NCBI GenBank assembly: GCA_009746045.1
Contig: RPFO01000065.1
Location: 1,123,924-1,161,423, forward strand
Reading direction: 5' to 3'
Length of the DNA: 37,500 nucleotides
DNA from: Mesostigma viride
Lineage: Eukaryota; Streptophyta; Mesostigmatophyceae; Mesostigmatales; Mesostigmataceae
Shown here: piece by piece, positions 1 through 9,846 of the stretch
How the letters are laid out: each line of letters starts with the position of its first letter
Numbering within the stretch: position 1 is the first letter of the stretch
Program-made: the position numbers and the translations under genes
The notes under the pieces: generated by a model
Database searches by the model: none
Told to the model about the DNA's origin: nothing
The model's input: the letters and a program-made list of their open reading frames with translations, nothing else

Positions 1-1394
1 CTCCTCGCCGGCGAAATCAGTGGAGTACATCTGATTCACCCGTCGCGGGGGAGCAGGTCTGAAGAAACGGCGCACTGAGGGGGCACGCCCGCGGCCACTA
101 CGTCGGCCACCTGTAGGAGATACCTCTGGATATTCAAGATGTCCCACTCTTCCCAAGGGACATCAGCATAGTGCTTGAATACCTCGTCCTGCAGCTCAGG
201 GCAGAGTGCCTCGATGAACCTGCTCTTGTACTCGTACCAGGTCATGTCGCCAGGTAGGCGGCGCTGGACTCGAACTTAGACAGAAACTCGCGATATGGGG
301 TGGTCCCCTGGCGCAGCTTGCTGAAGGCCATCCGCTCGTGGAGTGTAGCATCTGGGGGCACCAGCTTGCGACGCACTCGGTCCATCAGTTCCGCCACGGT
401 TTGCGGGTATGACTGGGACGCGATGCTCTCACAGTTCAAGATGCTTATCACCGAGGGGGCCATACAGGTGTTAATCACCAGATCAATCAGATCGCTGGTG
501 GCCAGCTGCCAGTTGTGATGGTTGCGCCAGATGGTATACTGCCGTCGCCACATGCGTCCCCATTCCTCTACCTCGCGCGGTTTCATGTCCGCGTGCAGCT
601 TGGGTACATTCTTAAAATTGGGCATCGGCGGGGCCTTTACCGCGGCGGTGATGGGCCCACCGACGTCTACGTGCCCAGGAAACTCGCCGAAGTCGGGGGG
701 CTGCGGTCGGGGGAGAGAGCTGGATCTGGGCGGCGTACCATGAGTCCGCCGCACCTGGACGGAGGAGGGGTGTTCGTACCCCGGGTCATCCAAGGCCACC
801 CTGCTGAAGCTGAAGTTGCCAGCAGGCGCAGGCGAGTGGACCGCGCTGTGGTCAAGCACCCGTGGGCGCTGCGGTTGATGCGCCGGGCGCTGAACTGGCG
901 TATGAGTCTCCTCGTCCCTGGAAGTGACACTGCTCCTGGTCTCCCCTGGGCTGGTCCGTGGTCGATGAGTACCAACGGGCGGGCCCTGCGTGGCGGTTCC
1001 CTCGTCCGCCTCGTTAGTCCCTTCCAGATCATCGAACTCGCCATCTGCCCCTGGGACCTCCCCTTCCTCGTCCGAATACCATAGCGCCGTGGGTAACAGG
1101 GACGTGCTGCCGAAGGACACTCTGCGTCTGCCCCGGTGTGGGGGGCCCGGTGGAGGTCCCTGGGGCCGCCCCCGACCTGCCCAAGGATGCGTTGGCCGCC
1201 CGGTGACTGGCTGCTGATGGCGGTAGTGCAGGGTATCTTCATTCTCGTCTCTCTGCTGCTCTGGATCAGGTGGTAGCCATTGTGGTCTCGTCTGGGGTTG
1301 TTGCTGCTGCGTCCGGGGTTGCTGCTGTTGCCATTGCTGCTGCGTTGACCGTTGCTGCTGCTGATGCTGCTGCTGCTGTTGCTGCTGCTGCGGT

Positions 1395-1462
<68 letters not shown>

Positions 1463-1810
1463 CTGTTGCTGCTGCTGCGGTTGCTGCTGTTGCTGCTGTT
1501 GCTGCTGCTGCGAGTATTCTTGGAGCCTCTCTCGGTCGTTCCTGTCATCTCCCTGCCTTGTTAAGGCGTCTAGATTGTCCCCATCCGCTGGGAACCTAGG
1601 GTTCTGATCTCTGGATCGTGAAGAGCCTTCCGCAGGTCTCTCCATGACCTCACCTGTATCTGTCCCTGCTTGGACGTGCAGTGGTACCTCTATCCCCTCT
1701 GTACCGTGCTCGTGGTTGTCTACCGGTTCTACCTCTGTATTCTCTAGATCTCGTTCTCTAGTCTCTTCCTCTGTATCTCTGGCGTTCCTGGTTTGGGACC
1801 GTGTGGGCAT
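1..1810 (-). pseudogene. gag: Gag polyprotein of E1, frameshifted and cut by the window edge
   Basis: The ORF opens at 1810, the same relative start as in E3. The N-terminal third is polar and low-complexity, with a long glutamine run coded by CAG/CAA triplets (plus-strand 1300-1512). A capsid-like segment follows and matches E3 Gag closely (shared patterns include PKLHADMKPRE, LNCESIASQSYPQT and PYREFLSKFESSAAYL). By comparison with E3, one base is missing near 248, which ends the first frame at 242; the next frame runs 245-36. A second base is missing near 94, so the segment before the zinc knuckle is again out of frame. The zinc knuckle itself would lie left of the window. The two deletions suggest this copy no longer makes full Gag. 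Confidence 0.8.
1300..1512. repeat. CTG/CAG-type triplet repeat inside gag of E1
   Basis: Imperfect runs of GCT, GTT and GCG triplets on the plus strand. They code polyglutamine in the gag frame, polyserine in a second frame and polyalanine or polyleucine in others. This is why long ORFs appear here in several frames; only the gag frame has homology on both sides. Confidence 0.9.
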
Positions 1811-1944
1811 GGTGCTCGTACCGGTACCTTACACTGCAGGCAACACCTCCCCAGGAAGGAAGAGAGAGAAAGGGAGAGAGAGCAACCACGTGCTATAGAG
1901 CTATGACTATAGAACCTAATACTACTCCCTAATAATGGTCTCCT

Positions 1945-2285
1945 CTACTGTTTGCCAGGGCCAATGGTCAGCTGAGAGAAAGTCACTGTAACTGCTGTCC
2001 CCTCCCCCTGACTGCTGAGCGTGGGTGGCTTAGAGCATTCACGAGTGGTGTGCATCCCCTCAGGCAATGGCATGTGTTCCCTAACAAACCTATCAGCATC
2101 AGTGATGTTATCAAACCCCTTCCATTTAGCACTAGAGTCTTAGACACTATCTTGTCCTTGATGTGTTCTTCACATGCCTTCCAACTGTAAAATATGGCTG
2201 GTCTACCCTCGCCCCCATCATGGGCCACGGCATAGTAAGGAAATCCAGATTGACCACCCTTATTTATTCTGTTGCGTCTGGGCAT
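1945..2285 (-). CDS. Leader ORF of E1: RNase H1 hybrid-binding / viroplasmin-like domain, with -1 frame change
   Basis: The ORF lies between the LTR and gag. From the ATG at 2285 the zero frame codes a basic start followed by GGQSGFPYYAVAHDGGEGR, AIFYSWKACEEHIKDKI; the -1 frame then codes SSAKWKGFDNITDADRF and runs to a TAG at 1945-1947. The order (YAV - G - F/Y-x-x-W-x-x-C - A-K-W-K-x-F - A-x-x-F) fits the small N-terminal domain of RNase H1 and caulimovirus viroplasmin, which in RNase H1 binds RNA-DNA hybrids. E3 has the same ORF with the same frame offset. A heptamer G-GGT-TTG (2112-2118) is in phase in the zero frame. Function in the element is unknown; the domain assignment is by eye. 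Confidence 0.5.
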
Positions 2286-2740
2286 GTTACATCATAGGCT
2301 GGCAGAGGCTTGCAAACAGGAGAGAAAGAGGGGATCCCAGGCTACCTCTAGGTGCAGTGACCTTTACCAGCACAAACGAGGGAGAAGCACAGAGTCTAAC
2401 ACAGCACACGCCCGAGCCTTCCGCAGGAACGGGCTATACGCACACACGGAGGTAAACACCGTCAACACAGTCGGCAACAGCCAGACGGTATCCACCCCCA
2501 CGACCCCTTGCAGGTCAAACAACGAATGGCCGTCTCCGCGACGTCCATGGGCACCAACAACATTTACAACCTATAGAGGGTACAACATATAACATAAACC
2601 CCCTACGCGCGCGGACCCGGATAGAAAGCGAGCTCGCCAGCTAGCCTTCAGCAGGCATAGCTTGTAAAGAAAGACTTCTAACTAGGGGACGTACCATCTT
2701 CGATGACGTTAATCCCTCCTGAGCTGGCCGCCACCCGGTG

Positions 2741-2927
2741 TCGTTGAAGGCGAGCCCTGGCCGCCACTAGGTGTCGTTGAAAACAGGAGAGCTGAACGCT
2801 ATCGTTGACAGCACCTCACCACAGGACTATTGCTAGCCCCGCCGAGTATCCCAGACTGGCCGCTTGCTGCCTAGGTCGTCGTTGAATCCCTTAACGGGCT
2901 GGCCGCCGGCCTGACAGCAATCGTTGA
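2741..2927. repeat. Leader repeats with TCGTTGA core in E1
   Basis: The heptamer TCGTTGA occurs five times (2741, 2774, 2802, 2879, 2921), interleaved with CTGGCCGC(C) blocks. E3 has the same set at matching places. The repeats sit between the primer-binding site and the leader ORF, where packaging or dimerisation signals of retroelement RNA usually lie; that role is inference. Confidence 0.6.
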
Positions 2928-3023
2928 ATTCCGGAACCTCTACCTACGCCAAGCTTCGTCTTGGTATCCTAATTGGCTCACTAACCCTCTCCGCGAGAGT
3001 TAGCTAACCTTCCCAGCACATTT

Positions 3024-3037
3024 CCTCCGATAACCAG
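3024..3037 (-). other. Primer-binding site of E1
   Basis: Directly inside the LTR the minus strand reads CTGGTTATCGGAGG, so a TGG that could pair with a tRNA 3' CCA starts one base from the LTR. The same 14 bases follow the LTR of E3. The tRNA was not identified. Confidence 0.65.
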
Positions 3038-3621
3038 TGTTACGTCCCTGCCCAGACACACCTAGCCTGAGCTACGTAGCGAAAGACCCTCCTTGCCGGA
3101 ATTAGGAATAATTCAAGATAGCCTAAAGTAGGTTGCGCTTCACGACGTGAGTCGTGAGATATCTGGCATCACGGCTTAATGCCAAGCTAATTAGTTCACA
3201 CTTATATTGGCTAGCAATACCAATTACAAATGGATAATGCCCCGGGCTCAATGTGTAGGCGTATTCGCACTTATCATTCATTAAACCAAGAGGACGAGAC
3301 CCTCGTCCTCGGACCAATTTAACCTAGGTTGGTTGCGGCGCAGATACACGCCAATTTCCCTAGAACAATCCGAGTCACTCATTCCACGTAGGATCCGGGC
3401 CGACATCGACCCTCAACTATAGGATCCACGCCTAGAACTACTGACGGACTCAGAACTGGCGCGGCGCCACAGCGCCGGCCCCTAGAAGGACAACCTAGGA
3501 CCAAAATAACTAGTCCAATTCACACAATAGCCAAGGTCCATAAAACCCAAGTCCAATAGACCAAACAGCCTTAGTAATTTATTCCATTGTTACGTCCGAC
3601 CAAAAGGGCAGGGACGTAACA
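3038..3621 (-). repeat. 5' LTR of E1 (584 bp)
   Basis: Bounded by a perfect 13-bp inverted repeat, TGTTACGTCCCTG at 3038 and its complement ending at 3621. The interior aligns in blocks with the E3 LTRs (for instance GAAAGA(C/T)CCTCC..TGCCGGAATTAGG and the GAGGACGAGAC hairpin segment), but with many substitutions and indels. Confidence 0.85.
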
Positions 3622-4326
3622 GCATCATCTGGAGTGTGGCACATCATAGGCACACATGTACATGGCTAAGGCAGACTCGTGAGTCAGCAGTGGTATAGAG
3701 CCTGTAGGAGGCTTACATGTACATGGCCACGGTCTATCTATTCTACACTACTACTGCTGTATTACCCTAAGCTGGGCCGGGCGTCTGGAGTCGTTGGGGC
3801 CGCGGGGGTCGCCTGCCACGGCTTGTGGCCGACGTAGATGGCCGCCCCCTTCCAGTACACCGGCTGCCCCGCCTTGGTCTGCCGGAGCTGGAGGTAGGTC
3901 GGCCATATAGCTCCCGTCGCCGTTGTTGCTGCCCCAGGGTCAAGTCGTCGTCAAGGGTGAAGAGAGTCTTCTCGAGCCGCTTGCGGCGTCGGAGAAAAGA
4001 AATCTTGTCCGCCGGGGTCTTAAAGGTGAGAAGGAGCGGGGGCGGCCCTGCCTTACCCCGCGCGCGGGGAAGGCGGTGGGCGACCAGCTCAATCTCACCA
4101 GTAAGGCCCATGCGACCAAGGATTTCTCTCTCAAACGCACGCGCAAGCTTCTCAGAATTCTCACCTTCCTCCATGTCGAGGTTCTTGCATGACAATGACG
4201 TTAAGGCTGCGCTTGGCGAGCTCGGCCTCCTCGCGGAGGTCAAGCGTCTGCCGTTGGAGTTGGGCTGCGACGGTGGAGGTGGTGGAGGTGGTGTGCATGT
4301 CCGCCCAGGTCGTGATGGGAGGAGCA
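3622..4326 (-). mobile_element. LINE A, downstream part (C-terminal ORF1 and following spacer)
   Basis: This is the left half of a LINE split by E2; the right half is 20061-21045. The GAGCA at 4322-4326 is repeated at 20061-20065 as the target duplication of E2. Reading on the minus strand, ORF1 continues from 20061 into 4326 and ends at 3767. Positions 3622-3766 are a spacer with no ORF. ORF2 of this LINE is not seen: E1 starts at 3621, so ORF2 is either beyond E1 to the left or lost. Confidence 0.7.
3767..4326 (-). pseudogene. LINE A ORF1 protein, C-terminal part
   Basis: Nucleic-acid-binding ORF1 protein of a non-LTR retrotransposon, C-terminal half. The visible pattern is typical: an acidic segment (MEEGENSEKLARAFEREIL), then IELVAHRLPRARGK, then PPLLLTFKTPADKISFLRRR, then a basic segment with LTLGQQQRRRELYGR. 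LINE C ORF1 has the same order. The frame entering from 20061 (a coiled-coil-like stretch ending ELAKRSLNVIVMQ) is offset from the frame of this domain, so at least one frameshift lies near 4190. The Pro/Arg-rich C-terminus ends at 3767. Confidence 0.65.
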
Positions 4327-4848
4327 TTTAACACGTATGGCTATTTGAAATAGCGCCTTAAGGATTGAGAACGAATGCGAAAGACCTTTGACTTCCTATG
4401 CGTCACAGCGCACGATGGTGGCTTAAGAATACTTGTCACACGATACGAATAAGCTCAAACCCGGAAAACCGGTTTCGTATATTACAATGTTACCACACAG
4501 ATTAAAACACTCAATGCGGGAAGACTTACACCCAGTAGGCGAGGGATTCACACTCGAGCCCACAGGAGATTTACACTCAAGGATTAAGCGATGGTAAATA
4601 ATCTGTAGAGCAACGTGGTAAATTACGATACAAGGTCCGGATTGCTGGCATAGCTCGTGCCTTCCTATTTTGTCCCTTCGTCCCCGTTGGTGGCTGCGCC
4701 TGGCGCTGCCAACCAGGCATGACGTGAGGTCCGCGGGGACGGGCTTCTCGAACCGTCTAGAACACAAATGGTGCCAGTACGGCTAGAGGCCTCTCCTGAA
4801 AATATCCAAATGTCCGTAGGTACCATCATAACGCATGTGCAGTGCCAC
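4327..4848 (-). repeat. 3' LTR of E2, first part (before E3 insertion)
   Basis: Identical to 19325-19846 apart from two substitutions. It begins TTTAACACG rather than TG, so the minus-strand LTR starts TGTTGCAC and ends GTTAAA: the outer end is not the usual TG..CA. Confidence 0.9.
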
Positions 4849-5513
4849 TGTTACGTGCCAACCCAGGTCCCTAGCCTGAGTGACGTAGCGAAAGATCCTC
4901 CATGCCGGAATTAGGAATAATCAAGGTGGCCTAATGCAGATTGCGCTTCACGACTGGGGTCGTGAGATATCTGGCACCGCGACTTGATGCCAAGCTAATT
5001 AATACACACTTATAATGGCTAGCAATACCAATTACAAATGGATAGTTGCCCCAGGTTTAATATGAAGGCGTCATCGCACTTTACATTCATCAAACCAAGA
5101 GGACGAGACTCTCGTCCTCGGACCAATTTCACCTAGGTCTGCCACTAAGCTGGCAAAGGGCGCCGACATGGCGCCGACCTTCCCAAGCAGGCAGTCCACA
5201 CAAGATCTCGGGTCGATATCGACCCTCGCCTACAGAATCCACGCATGAGTACAATATCTCAACCAGCTATAAAGTACGCAGCGCGGCGCGACTGCACCGG
5301 CCCCTAGAAGATACACGCATACAACAACCTAGGCCCAAAATAACTGGTCCGAATCACACAAACTGTCATAGTTCCATACAAAAGTCCTGACCAAGGGACA
5401 ATTCCCAAATTAAGTCCCGAAATGAGTCCCAAAGTCCTACGGACTATGACAACAAGTCAAACTACATAATTTATTCCATTGTTACGTCCGTCCGAAAGGG
5501 CCGGCACGTAACA
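4849..5513 (-). repeat. 3' LTR of E3 (665 bp)
   Basis: Starts TGTTACGTGCC and ends GGCACGTAACA, perfect inverted termini with TG..CA ends. Reads identical to 12721-13385. The inner flank (5514-5527), read on the minus strand, is a purine run GTGGGGGGGAGGAG, a good polypurine tract for plus-strand priming. Confidence 0.95.
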
Positions 5514-8500
5514 CTCCTCCCCCCCACGGGGGTCGGTAGTCCCTACCGTACAAGAGATAGAAAGGAAACAAGTAAGCTACGCTACTATAAGAGTAAGTTA
5601 TGTCCCAACCCCGGTTCACCCGCGGGTTAGTAATACCAATTCCTCTAGAGGTTGATACACAGGACCAACCCTGACGTAGTAGCATGAAACAGGAGGACAG
5701 GATCATTCCGCTATCCGTCATAAAACTCGCACAACCATCTCAGCGACCGCCATTGTTGGCGCGCCGATCCACTGGAGCCACCTTAGGGGCGCCACCGCGT
5801 GCCCTATCCCATCCACATAATAATGCACAGTCCATGTAATCCCGCTCAACCAGTCCCGAGGTCCTGAGCAGCCTCAAACTTGATGAAATGTTGACCATAG
5901 GGGTACTATGTCCCAGCCCTTGTGCACCAACGGGCCAGTGAAACCAGGTCCCCCCAGACTTGCCACGCAAGGGCAACTCTTTATACAGCCAATCGGGACT
6001 GTCAGCAGGAGGGAATATTTTTCATGCATACAACTTGATGATTCGGCCGACGAGGTGGCCGGTCATGTATCCCGTCCAGCCGAAACCCAGCCTTACAGCG
6101 CGACTGATGCGCGTAATCACATGACGATTAAGAAGTACTACTAGCGTCGACGACGGTGAGGCACAGCATGCAGTGAAGGCCCCATGCTCAGAAGCGAGGG
6201 CGTGCACCAGAAGAATCTGATCCATCGCCTCACTACCGACAGTTGTACGCGTCCTCTCAAATACAGGCGCGCCGTGAGCCAACCGACCATGCAACGTGGC
6301 CGTCCCTGGCCGCCGCTGGAGTGGCTGTATAGAGGGGGAAGCCCTAGCGTGGCCGCTAGAGTGCGCCTCCCCTGCACCTGCGAACGCATGCAGGTGCCCG
6401 CAAGGCCCTAGTGTGTCCATTAGAGTGCGCCCCGCCGTCTCTATCCAGCGCAGGAAACAGTCAAAGTCGATCAACACCGGAAACTTGGATAATATGGCAC
6501 GTTAAGTGCCCAAAACTAGCAGGGCCCCAGCGTGTCCACTGGAGTGCGCCCTGCCAACTCCTCCACGAAGCTGCAGTAGTTTAGGCACAACACCACTCCG
6601 GCCGACGTGCATAGACCGGAGCAGTCGCCGGTCCCCGCATTCCTTACTGCCAATGTGCCTGAACTCCACCGCAAGCAGGGGAAAACTCCTCAGCTCGCAG
6701 TCACACCCTCCGTGACACTTGCACCGCAAGAGTACGGTTGATGTTGGCGCAGGCCCATATGCATGGTGATGCTCCAGGCCGCCGACGTGAACTGCACAGA
6801 TAGCGCCCGCAATGCCCGCACTTATAGGCATGTCGGGGAGTGACACGCCTTGCAGGAACTGTCGTATCAGTAACGTTGCCCCTGCAAGACACCGTGCTGC
6901 ATGCTCTTGGAGTAGGGCCGAAGCAACCCCGCAGTCCCTAACAAGAGCTCCTCCCGGCACACAGGTGCTCAAGCACATACAGCGATCGTGGGCCGGGGTC
7001 AATCCCGCGCACGACCGATCACCGCCTGTCCACCCCGCTTGGCTGTCTTGCCCAGGATCCCGATTCCCGCAACAGAAACACGCCCCTATGTATGCAGTCC
7101 CCACCGCGCATTGCCACATCCCCCGCTCGAAGCTTGAAGGCCTCTCACCACCCCTGTACCCGGCCGTGCATGGCCATGGGGTATAGTACATTTTGCCGCC
7201 CACACAGCCCGCCCGCCATGCACAAGGAACGCCATGCTCTGAGTCCCTCATCCATGCAACCTCATAGGCGCGCGGACACGAGCCACTTGCAACTCACGCT
7301 CGATCGGCCTCCATGCCAGTGGTGCAAGGAACAACTCCCCACCGGGCTCAGCCCACAGGAGGGACGCGATCACTGCGCGATGGTAGCCATGCACAGGGTC
7401 GCGGGCAGTGACTAGGTGCTCAGACTCCGGCAGCTCGATCCTGCCTGCCTCTCAGTCTCGGGTCGCCGTTACTACAGTCCCCGTGACTCGCCCTCGATGG
7501 CCAGATCCCGCACGTCCCATGTACCTCAGTGCTCTGCCATGGCCCAGCGCGCGTCAGCGCCGGGTCCGCTCAGAGCGGATGTACCGGCCCAATGCAGTGA
7601 TACCGGGTGTTACTCGGACACCGGCAGTCTGCGGGGCGACAGCGCCACATCATGTGGCACCGGCACCATGCACGCGCACTGTTGAGGCGGTGAGACAATG
7701 ACCGGACACTGTCACCGGCTTCTGATGCAACCACGACCGGCACCAGTGCAACCAGTGCAACCACGACCGGCTGGGTCATCCCCACTACTGCCGGCAGTAC
7801 GTGCTGTCGCCATGCAACTGCCGCATATGCTTGCAGCCCCGGGGGCCCTTACTCCCGACAGTCTCGGCGGACGCGGGCGCGCCCTGCATGCCCGGGTACT
7901 CGAGCCCGGGAGTGCCCTGACCCAGCTGGGCGTCGACTCAATGCCGGGGTAGCCAATTGGTTGGCTACCGACAATTCAACAAGGTGCTGTACATCTGTTT
8001 GCCGGCCGACCACGATTCAATACAGGCTCCACCATGCCTGATCGCCCAGTCGCATCGGGGTTGCAACAGTCTCCATGCACCGTGCCGTCTCCATGCACCG
8101 TGCCGCACTATTGAAATTAATCACGTGCGGTTGCACGAGAAGCCATGCACGTCCCTCACGCGCCAGGAAGTCAGGGAGCCGTGACTCATAGCCGCCAGCC
8201 GGAAGCCTATAATAATACTTGGCCGCATGCCATGGGACTCCGCGTCCGTTGGTCACGCGGGACGCGACGTGCAGTCAGGCCGTAGCCTGGGGTCGCTGGC
8301 ACTCGCTGCCGAATCCGGCATCCCACGCGGAGATGCCTCGGTATGGACGCCTTAGTAGAAGAATCATCAAGCATCCGGTGAGCCCATGTCCAAAAAGACC
8401 AGGAACATGTGCACATGCGGTGCTGAGTGCCTGACGTGGTTCTCTTCGGGACGACCCGTTCAAGCCCACCACCAATTGCAGATTATCCCATAGAGAATAT

Positions 8501-8938
8501 AGCATAGAGAAAATATATTATATAGAAAATAGAGAATATCGAAAATATATAATATCCGCACGCTGGCGCATCGATCCCTGGCATGGCAGTAGAAGGGTCG
8601 TCGGATCCACGCGCGGCTGCGGTGGATTCCTACATAGATGGCCGGCTCGATCCAAAGCCGAACCGTGCTATATATAATTAGTGCTTATTATAATTATTAT
8701 ATTAATTAGTGCTAATATAAGCACTGAGCTATTAGTGCACTGAGCTATATATAATTAAGAAGAGTATGGTATCATAAAGAAGTGTAGTGGACCAGTACAA
8801 GTACTTAGTATATAAAAGGTAGGTATAGTAAAGAAGTATATGGTATTATTAGTAGTCATCTGGCTTCATACGCCTTGCGACCCCTCCCCTTCCCCGGGGA
8901 CGACGCGTCCACGCGATCGTCAAATTACTGCCAAGGAG
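5514..8938 (-). other. Internal region of E3 without a recognised gene
   Basis: This is where RT, RNase H and integrase would be expected. I see none of their motifs in either strand. Several GC-rich ORFs exist, the longest being 249 codons at 6502-7251 on the minus strand. It is cysteine-rich, has no signal I can place and ends with a repeat peptide (RAHSSGHA) that recurs in another frame near 6350. A short DNA unit built around GTGTCC..T..AGTGCGCC occurs near 6350, 6410 and 6530. The part 8490-8850 is much richer in A+T. This may be foreign or scrambled sequence captured by the element; no function is proposed. Confidence 0.6.
8495..8850. other. AT-rich island inside E3
   Basis: Low-complexity A+T stretches (AATATA, GAGAATA) surround a short GC-rich segment. 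A 14-bp direct repeat GCTATATATAATTA occurs at 8667 and 8744, and a perfect 9-bp inverted repeat AGTGCTTAT (8680-8688) / ATAAGCACT (8717-8725) could form a hairpin. The composition differs sharply from the GC-rich DNA around it. No gene is seen. Confidence 0.5.
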
Positions 8939-9319
8939 TCAAGGATGCTGGACCGCCGGGCGCTCGTGTGTAATGCTTTGTGCCCTATACTCGCTGTCAG
9001 GGCACCAAAAGGAACCATCGGGAAACCAAACCACTCGCCGGCGCACGCGAATGTCCACATCCTGCGCGTCCAAAGTCGAGCCCGATGATGATGTCCGCTG
9101 CGCCCAGCGGTGCGATGGTCGCAGCCAGGTCGAACGGGGTGCCTTGCAGCACACCTTTGATATCTGCCAAGCCGGGCGACTGGTGTTGGCGACCATCCGA
9201 GTGGGTCAGAGGCACGGCCGTCCGGTGTGGGGGCTGGGCGTTAGGCCCAGCCGGCGCACCAGTGCCGCGTTGATGAAGGACGTGGAAGCGCCTGTGTCGA
9301 CCAAAAACTTGACATCCAT
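8939..9319 (-). pseudogene. Retropepsin-like aspartic protease of E3, frameshifted
   Basis: The frame from 9319 reads MDVKFLVDTGASTSFINAAL, with the D-T-G active-site triplet, then RRLGLTPSPHTG, and stops at a TGA soon after. Matches to the E2 protease continue in other frames: AADIIIGLDF (near 9100) and WFPDGSFWCPDSEYRA (near 9000). At least two frameshifts therefore separate the catalytic motif from the rest. The E2 protease (16269-16928) has the same blocks in one frame. The fold cannot be made from this copy as it stands. Confidence 0.75.
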
Positions 9320-9846
9320 GACGGTTGGTTGGCCGTATCTCAATATATTATTACATTCTAATATAATATCCCATTACCGCCAAAGGTACCCTATATAAAA
9401 CCACTAGTGCTAGACGCCTAATAGTAATTTCCCATTACCGCCAACGGCGTCTACGCATGGGGTCAGTGCATTATTCCAAACACCCCCCTTACTGCTGATA
9501 GCATGAGAACAGGGTGACCTGCTACTGTGCAGGACCAATGCACCCTTGGTATTTGGTACAGATGTGGGGCAAAACAGACACCCCCCCTTGCCTTACACAG
9601 GTGGGCATTCTCAGAATGGCTAAGGTGGCCAGCCACTAGGACTGGAAAAGCGCACCGGACTGAACATATTATAAAAATATAATTATTAGTTAAATATACT
9701 AATATAATAATATATATATTACAGTATTCTTCCAGCGGCAAACTCGTAACCGGCCACTGCTGGTGACTCAAAGGTCGCACGTTGTCCGGAGGCTAGCCAG
9801 TGAGCCTCGATCTCAATGACCGCGCGCAGCACGCCCTTAGTAGAAC
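9320..9846 (-). other. Spacer between gag and protease remnant of E3
   Basis: Holds AT-rich patches (9340-9420, 9665-9735) and a duplicated CCCATTACCGCCAA (near 9371 and 9432). No coding signal is seen. In E2 the same junction is only about 60 bases long, so most of this is probably inserted or decayed sequence. Confidence 0.4.

Larger units (their letters stand above)
1..3621 (-). mobile_element. LTR retrotransposon E1, 5' part only (continues left of window)
   Basis: In minus-strand order the element has a 5' LTR (3038-3621), a primer-binding site (3024-3037), a leader of about 1.2 kb with short repeats and a small ORF, and then gag (1810 to the window edge). Any pol genes and the 3' LTR lie beyond position 1. 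The leader and gag align throughout with those of element E3 (9847-12720), so both belong to one family, but their LTRs differ in length (584 against 665 bp) and sequence. The five bases after the LTR (3622-3626, GCATC) should be one half of the target duplication; the other half is off the window. The host DNA at 3622 onward is LINE A, so E1 may be inserted in LINE A. Confidence 0.85.

Noticed and set aside
1270-1599. Plus-strand ORFs of polyalanine and polyleucine over the gag triplet repeat
   Set aside because: They are other frames of the CAG-type repeat; only the minus-strand gag frame has similarity on both sides of the repeat.
4423-4767. 114-codon ORF in the E2 LTR (also 19421-19765)
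   Set aside because: Present twice only because the LTR is duplicated; no motif and no plausible start context, so probably chance.
8800-8830. TATA-box-like promoter on the plus strand
   Set aside because: The site is in a low-complexity A+T-rich island inside E3 and no plus-strand gene follows.
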